A stretch of 64,000 bases of DNA from Cryptomeria japonica. Its lineage: Eukaryota > Streptophyta > Pinopsida > Cupressales > Cupressaceae. The notes under the pieces were generated by a model. The model saw only the letters and a program-made list of their open reading frames with translations, had not been told where the DNA came from and searched no databases. Shown here one piece after another: positions 58,870 to 64,000 of the stretch; position 1 is the stretch's first letter; the number at the start of each line of letters is the position of its first letter. The DNA lies in contig NC_081408.1 in assembly GCF_030272615.1 (NCBI RefSeq), positions 338,178,793 through 338,242,792 of the forward strand, read 5' to 3'. Made by a program: the position numbers and the translations under genes.

Positions 58870-59239
58870 TGTTAGGTCCTAGAGACAACTGAGACGGGGG
58901 GGGTGAATCGATTGTCAAATAAATTCAAAACAAAACAACTTAACTAACTTACTGCTTAATACCGGTGAACCAGTCTTTTATACTGGTGGATAGTTTTATC
59001 AGATAATTGTAATACCGATAAAGATTAATGCATGAAATAGAAAAGAAAAAGTCATCCACAACACATAAAACCAATATTTGTACGTGGAAACCCTGTAAGG
59101 GGAAAAACCACGGTGGGAAACCTTACCCACAATCAGATGATACTATTGCAAATAGTAAGTGTATACAAATGGGGTCTGCACATGCAAAAAGGCCAAGCGC
59201 CTAGAGCTCACTGCTCAATCACAAAATAGGAGTCACACT
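58870..59239 (-). repeat. Copia-2 5' LTR (right, truncated)
   Basis: Aligns with the first ~370 bp of 53379-54438 up to 'aggagtcacact', then breaks into the gypsy-type LTR. The remaining ~690 bp is missing from the window. Confidence 0.9.
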
Positions 59240-60761
59240 TGTAAGCTAGGAAATCGGAAATCATCAAAGCAAATATCAAAATACTAATCTAGCTCAATCA
59301 CGAAAACTAAAATGCAATGATCTATCCTAAACACACTCAATAAAGACATGAAAATGAAACATTCAAAACTAAAGACTATGCAAACCAAATGTAGATCTAA
59401 ATGCTTCCTTCATGCGGCTCCATTGTCCTTCTTTCTTCTCCAAATAGCCTTTGTTTGTGGATCTCACCTTCAAGTGCACACACATGAGATGAAAGCAAAT
59501 AAACAAGATCGTGGCGCAAGAGTACTCGAAGCATGATTGATTTGACAAAGTGATTATTCTTATTCTCATTAGCTAGGATTGAAGAAATTCATCCAATTTA
59601 TAGACAAATTGGAGAGATGATCAAATTAGCATGAAGAGATTCAAATGGAAATTGCAAATCAATATGACAAATTATGAAAAATTATGACAAATTTGCACTT
59701 TCTATGCAAAATTTGATTGATCGATAATTTATTACAAATTTCTATGTCAAAATTGATTGATTGTCAGTTATGACAAATTATGACAAATTTCTATGTCATT
59801 CCCATGAAATTAGGAGGAAAATAGGAGGAAATTGAATTTAGAAATTAGGAAAATTAGAAAAATAGAAAATAGGAATTAGGAAATTAGAAAATGAGGAAAT
59901 AGGAAATTAGTGAATGAATTAATAATTTTTCATTTATTAATTAATTCACAAAGAGGGAATTTAGAAATTGAGGAATTTAGGAAATTAGGAATGATGTGAA
60001 ATTAGGTTAATTAATAATTTGTCATTTATTAATTAATTCACAAAAAGAGGAATAATTAGCCAATTAAATAAACATTTAATTGTGACTCGAAGACCTAGGA
60101 TAAATAAATAATTTATTAATCCTAGAGAGAGAAATGACAAACAAGGTTAAATGATTAAATCATGAAACCCTAAAAGATGAATTAGCAATGCAAGGATGAC
60201 AAGTAGGTCGTGATGAAAGATTGATTGATTTGTTGTCGATCATGATTTTGAATTGATAAATGACCAATGCTGATGAATGATTTGATTGATAAATGAGCCA
60301 ATTGACGAGGAACAATGACTAATTGAGACAGACAACGATTGAGAAGGACGACGATCGATGACAAATTGATCGCAAAATGACAAGATTGAAAATGATAACT
60401 CAAAACGACAAGATTGAAAATGATAACGATCAATGACAAATCAATTGCAAAACGACAAGATTGACAAGAGGACAAAACCCTAATTAGGATTGACGATGTC
60501 CAAAATGATGACAAATTAGCACGCACATTGATGTGACAAGATAAGATTCATCAAAATCATGACAAATATTGTTGTCGACAAGACCAAACTCGAAGACGAG
60601 ATGAATGAAGAATATAGAAGAATGACTCGATGCTCGCAAATGATAAAGACCAAGTGTGTGATATAGGAGAAATGTTAATGTGACACAAAAACCTAAAATG
60701 AGGTAATGTGCAAATGTTAAAGTATGATTCCGCAAGCGTTGACCATTTTTAGGTGTCTACA
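59240..60761 (-). mobile_element. Gypsy-type solo LTR (probable)
   Basis: On the minus strand it starts TGTAGACACCTAAAAA, a start typical of many plant Ty3/gypsy LTRs, and ends ...CTTACA at 59240, giving TG...CA ends over 1.5 kb. The interior has purine-rich runs ('aggaaattagaaaat' repeats, 59810-60010) and 'gacaaattatgacaaattt' repeats. No PBS or coding follows on either side, so solo LTR or fragment. The TSD is ambiguous: 'acact' precedes it, and 'acact' overlaps its right end (60759-60763). Confidence 0.65.
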
Positions 60762-60950
60762 CTTTTCACTTTTCATTTATTTTAATATAGCAAAATGGAT
60801 GCGTAGCATCATGGCATTGAAGGCCAGAGCTGAAATGCAACCCCTTTTGCAAAAGACAGACACATCACAGACAAACAACAATCACAACAAAAAAGAAATA
60901 AAGGGACCATGAACCATCTCGGTCACTCTAAATCACTCAGTGACATCATC
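60762..60950. other. Unassigned flank
   Basis: About 190 bp between the gypsy LTR and the GA-rich arm. Contains a Gln/Thr/Lys-coding-like stretch but no recognisable gene. Confidence 0.35.
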
Positions 60951-61815
60951 GAGCAACATAGGAGAGGGGACACATGTTGGAAGAAGGAGAGAGGAGATAG
61001 AGATAAATAGAGGGAAAAAGAGAGATAGGTGGGAAGAGAGAGAGAGAGGTGAGATAGAGAGGAGATAATGTGTGTGAGATAGGTAGATAAGAGAGAGGAG
61101 ATACAATGTAGAAGGGTGAGAGACATAGATTTAGAGATTGGGGAGAGAGGAGAGAATGATGTAGAAAGATGGGGGAGAGAGATAGAGGGAGAGTGATAGA
61201 AAGAAAGATAGGTCTAGAGATTGAGGGAGACAGAGAGAGTGAAATGGAGATATAGAGAGAATGATAATATTAGCTTAGTGATTACTGAAATTTGACGAAG
61301 TGTGAGAAATTATAAGATCTAGAGCTTGGGGAAAGAGGTGAGAGTGAGATAGAGAGAGATAGAGAGGGAGGAGAAGGAGAGATATAGGAAAATAGATAGG
61401 TCTAGAGCTTAGGAGAGATAGAGAATGAGATGGAGAGATAGCAAGAGAATGATGATAGAAGCCTATTAATTACTAAAATTTGACTATCTGAAAAAATTAT
61501 AGGATCTAAAATCTAGAATCTGCATTGACTCCTAGAGATCTAAAACCACTCTCAAACATCTTGACAATATATACATAAAATATAACCTAAAGTATAAGAA
61601 ACTTAAATTTTATATTTTGTGTATATATCCTACTGAAAAAACTACTTAAGGGAATGTTAAAGGAATTTCCATAGAAGTTCATGTTCCTTATCTAACTTAA
61701 TCTAAGAAAAAAGTGATCATGTTTTTCTTGCTAAACATAACACGATCGTGTTTTTATTTTATTTTATTTTAAAGAACACGATCACGTTTTTAATTTAAAG
61801 AACCCGTATGCATTT
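60951..61815. repeat. Right arm of giant imperfect palindrome (purine-rich)
   Basis: Reverse complement of 51780-52520 (outer part), with inner GA-rich sequence matching the CT-rich part of the left arm. Together with 53300-53378 it makes the arm interrupted by Copia-2 and the gypsy LTR. No genes. Confidence 0.85.
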
Positions 61816-62160
61816 TTCCTTATACTTAGGCTTGGATGACAAGGTTGAGGCTTGAGAGCCTTATTTCCCTCCTTATGTATTTTCTTCTTACAATCTAGTT
61901 TCTCAACTTCATCATCGTCAAGTTTACATGTTATCAATTGGGTATTTGTAAAATTGACAACATAATTTCACTCTTTTGAGATTTCCAACCATATATTTTT
62001 TTTAAAAAATTGAACAACAAGGTATGTGCACAAAGATGGTGGTTAGAAAGGCAAACAACACCCAAAAAAAACATGGAAAAATAAGTAGCACGTACGCGGT
62101 TCTAAAATTTGAAATGACTACTTATGCGCTTAGGTTTGTTGTTCACGAGCCTAGAGAAGG
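61816..62160. other. No gene seen
   Basis: AT-rich DNA between the palindrome and the minisatellite; nothing recognised. Confidence 0.4.
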
Positions 62161-62325
62161 TAGTGTGTACACGTTGCTTTTAGGGAAAGTAGCGTGTACG
62201 CATTGCTTTTAGGGAAAGTAGCATGTACGCGCTACCTCTAGAAAAATGAGCGCGTACAGGCTACTTATAGGAAAATGAGTGCGTACGCGCTAATAATCCC
62301 AAAAGAACTGTGTACGCAGTGCTTG
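62161..62325. repeat. 'GCGTACGC' minisatellite
   Basis: Four to five ~38-bp units, each with a palindromic 'gcgtgtacgc' or 'gcgcgtacgc'-like core followed by 'cttttagggaaagta' or 'cttataggaaaatga'. CpG-rich in an otherwise CpG-poor region. Ends ~125 bp before the start codon of the gene at 62449. Confidence 0.8.
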
Positions 62326-62448
62326 TAAAATTTTTTTAAAAAAAAAACTGGGTCTTATTTTCCCATGAATAGCACGTTTTTAGTTTTTTTTTTCTTCATT
62401 TTCTCTCCTAAACCGCAAACGGCGTGCTCTATTTATCCTCCAGACACT

Positions 62449-64000
62449 ATGGATCAAGGTTAGTTTTTGTTTATTTTTGTCTTTCTTTCCTGTTTGTTCA
62501 ATTTGTTTTACATTTTGAATTTAATTTCATTAATTTTGATTAGGTTTTTTCATTTTTTGTTTCAAAAACCAGATTCTTCTAATGCACAACAAGAATAACC
62601 AAATGCACCCCATGAAAACCCACAAGATACACACCCAATTCCTCCCTTTGACCACACACCTGAAACACATGAGAAATTAATTAATCAATTAGGACAATAT
62701 ACATCTAAAATCAATAGACTGATTGTTAAATTGAAAACATCTAAACTTGAGCATGATCAATCCCTCGCCACTATCCTAGAAACATTAGCTAGTGGTGCCA
62801 TAGCTGTTTCCACACAAATTACCAAATGGGGAAGTTTTAGGAATAGGGGTCATCAATTATATGTCGATGGGCTATCATACGAGGGAGTAAAAAAAAAAAT
62901 ATTAGTAAACAACAAATATGTGCCCTTTTCATTGATCCCAAAACTGGTCAGTCATTACCTCTTAATGTAAAGAGGTTTCCCATTCATTGGTGTACCAATG
63001 TGCAGATGAAAAATCTTTTTTGGCAGAGGTGGTGGATGGTCTTTGATGATCCACCTTGTACTAATTATGAGGTGCCATTATATTTTTTGAGAAAAGTATA
63101 TTGTGAGTTTGTGCTCAATGTGCACCCAAACTATTTTGACATGAGAGAGTTTCATGGTAGAGGTGGCGACTGTGCCCAAGATAGACCTAGAGCCCATAGG
63201 CAATTACCTGCGAAGAGTCACCGCCCCCTAGCACCCACATCCAAGGTGCATCAGGCTGTCCCAGTAGAGCTGAAAGAGTCGATGGATCTATTGACTCTTC
63301 AAGCGGCCATAACATTGACAGGTTCTATCATCCAGCATGGGACATTGTTAGCACACCCTATTGTATTAGATGATGAGTCATTAGTTGCTCCAGGTGGCAA
63401 CAGAGAGCCCATCCAGCATACGTGTGTCAGTTGCTTAGGGATATGCTCGGGGATAGATGATGCAACCGGTGCAGATGGATACACATCTCATACATGCATG
63501 ATTTGTGGGAGTAGATGTCAGGCCCACACTACTGAGGATTTCGCGCTGACAGATGAGTTGATGGACATGGTGTTTTCCCATGAGCAATAGACACAGGTGT
63601 GTTGATTTGAATTCATAGCATTTTATTTATCAGTCACTTTAAATTTGTAATTACATAAATAAATTTTCATTTATACAATGATTTAAATTGAGACAAATAA
63701 TATGCATTTTAGGATGCAGCAGCAGTATCCCATACTCCTCCCCCAGTTACTACAACTGCAACTTCGATGCCTGAGGTATAAATTTTGTAACATGCTAAAA
63801 TAGAATAGTACACTTTAAATTCAAAAAAATACAAGATATACTAACTATCTTCAATGCTTCATCCATTTTTTGGTTTGTAGGTGTTGACAGGGGACCAAAT
63901 GTCCCAGATTGATGACATCATGCTCTCAATGATCGATTTTGGCCTACAAGGCTATACGGTATCATATTTTGTAAAACCCTTTTTATGTATTGTTTTGATG
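62449..64000 (+). pseudogene. Unrecognised multi-exon gene, 5' part (disabled)
   Basis: Exons 62449-62458, 62573-63596, 63713-63775 and 63881-63958, each intron bounded by GT...AG (second donor gtgtgt). Phases join exactly, and the model continues past the window. Exon 2 encodes a helical, polar N-terminus (EKLINQLGQYTSKINRLIVK), then WGSFRNRGHQLYVDGLSYEG, DPKTGQSLPLNVKRFPIHWC, NLFWQRWWMVFDDPP and YFDMREFHGRGGD. Two CX2CX3C motifs follow (CVSCLGIC and CMICGSRC). A TAA in exon 2 (codon 12), a one-base loss near 62925 and a TAG six bases before the exon 2 end (former Gln) disable it. No family recognised; it could be a transposon-encoded or plant-specific gene. Exon 1 is tiny, so the start is less certain. 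Confidence 0.55.

Larger units (their letters stand above)
53379..59239 (-). mobile_element. Copia retrotransposon 2
   Basis: Second Copia element, minus orientation: 3' LTR 53379-54438, PPT, gag-pol 54790-58813, PBS, and a 5' LTR from 58870 cut at 59239 by a gypsy LTR. Its LTRs differ at about one base in twenty over the comparable part, younger than Copia-1. The coding sequence is clearly related to Copia-1 (roughly 75-80% identical residues by eye) but the LTRs belong to a different subfamily. It inserted in the palindrome just beyond its axis. Confidence 0.93.

Overview
The window looks like nuclear DNA of a large-genome seed plant, most likely a gymnosperm such as a conifer. Reasons: it is AT-rich and gene-poor, dominated by old nested LTR retrotransposons and L1-type LINEs, with long low-complexity tracts and a single intact host gene in 64 kb. 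Species cannot be fixed from the sequence. Layout: 1-8.9 kb is a two-unit higher-order repeat. Each unit is about 1.1 kb of single-copy-like sequence followed by an array of a ~53-bp satellite; a short ORF1-only LINE with 14-bp target-site duplications (TSDs) interrupts it. The second array ends about 530 bp before the one intact gene, an intronless AHL (AT-hook plus PPC/DUF296) gene at 9426-10214. Three families of AT-rich tandem repeats follow (10.3-16.1 kb), the last split by a 5'-truncated LINE. From 16.3 to 30.5 kb there are a Ty3/gypsy LTR with primer-binding site (PBS), a 110-bp foldback element with TSD, duplicated AT-rich blocks, a decayed gypsy integrase, a TA microsatellite, a 1-kb pyrimidine tract, and a tRNA-type SINE with perfect TSD. 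The stretch 30.5-51.6 kb is a three-level nest. The outer element (LTRs 30499-31683 and 50797-51641) has a gag with four zinc-knuckle motifs and a long unidentified ORF but no recognisable pol. A Copia element (33313-48312, TSD CATTC) sits inside it, and a near full-length LINE (40257-48238, 14-bp TSD) sits inside the Copia right LTR. That LINE has ORF1 and ORF2 overlapping as ATGA, plus an unusual third ORF of about 535 codons after RNase H. From 51.7 to 61.8 kb there is a very long imperfect palindrome of pyrimidine/purine-rich DNA, entered near its axis by a second Copia element (53379-59239), whose 5' LTR is cut by a gypsy-type LTR (59240-60761). The right end (62.4-64 kb) holds the start of an unrecognised spliced gene: four exons join in phase, but it carries two stops and a frameshift. 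Overall only the AHL gene looks functional. The mobile elements carry mostly TAG stops at former Gln and Trp codons and Cys-to-Tyr changes in zinc knuckles, as expected from long-term cytosine methylation and deamination.
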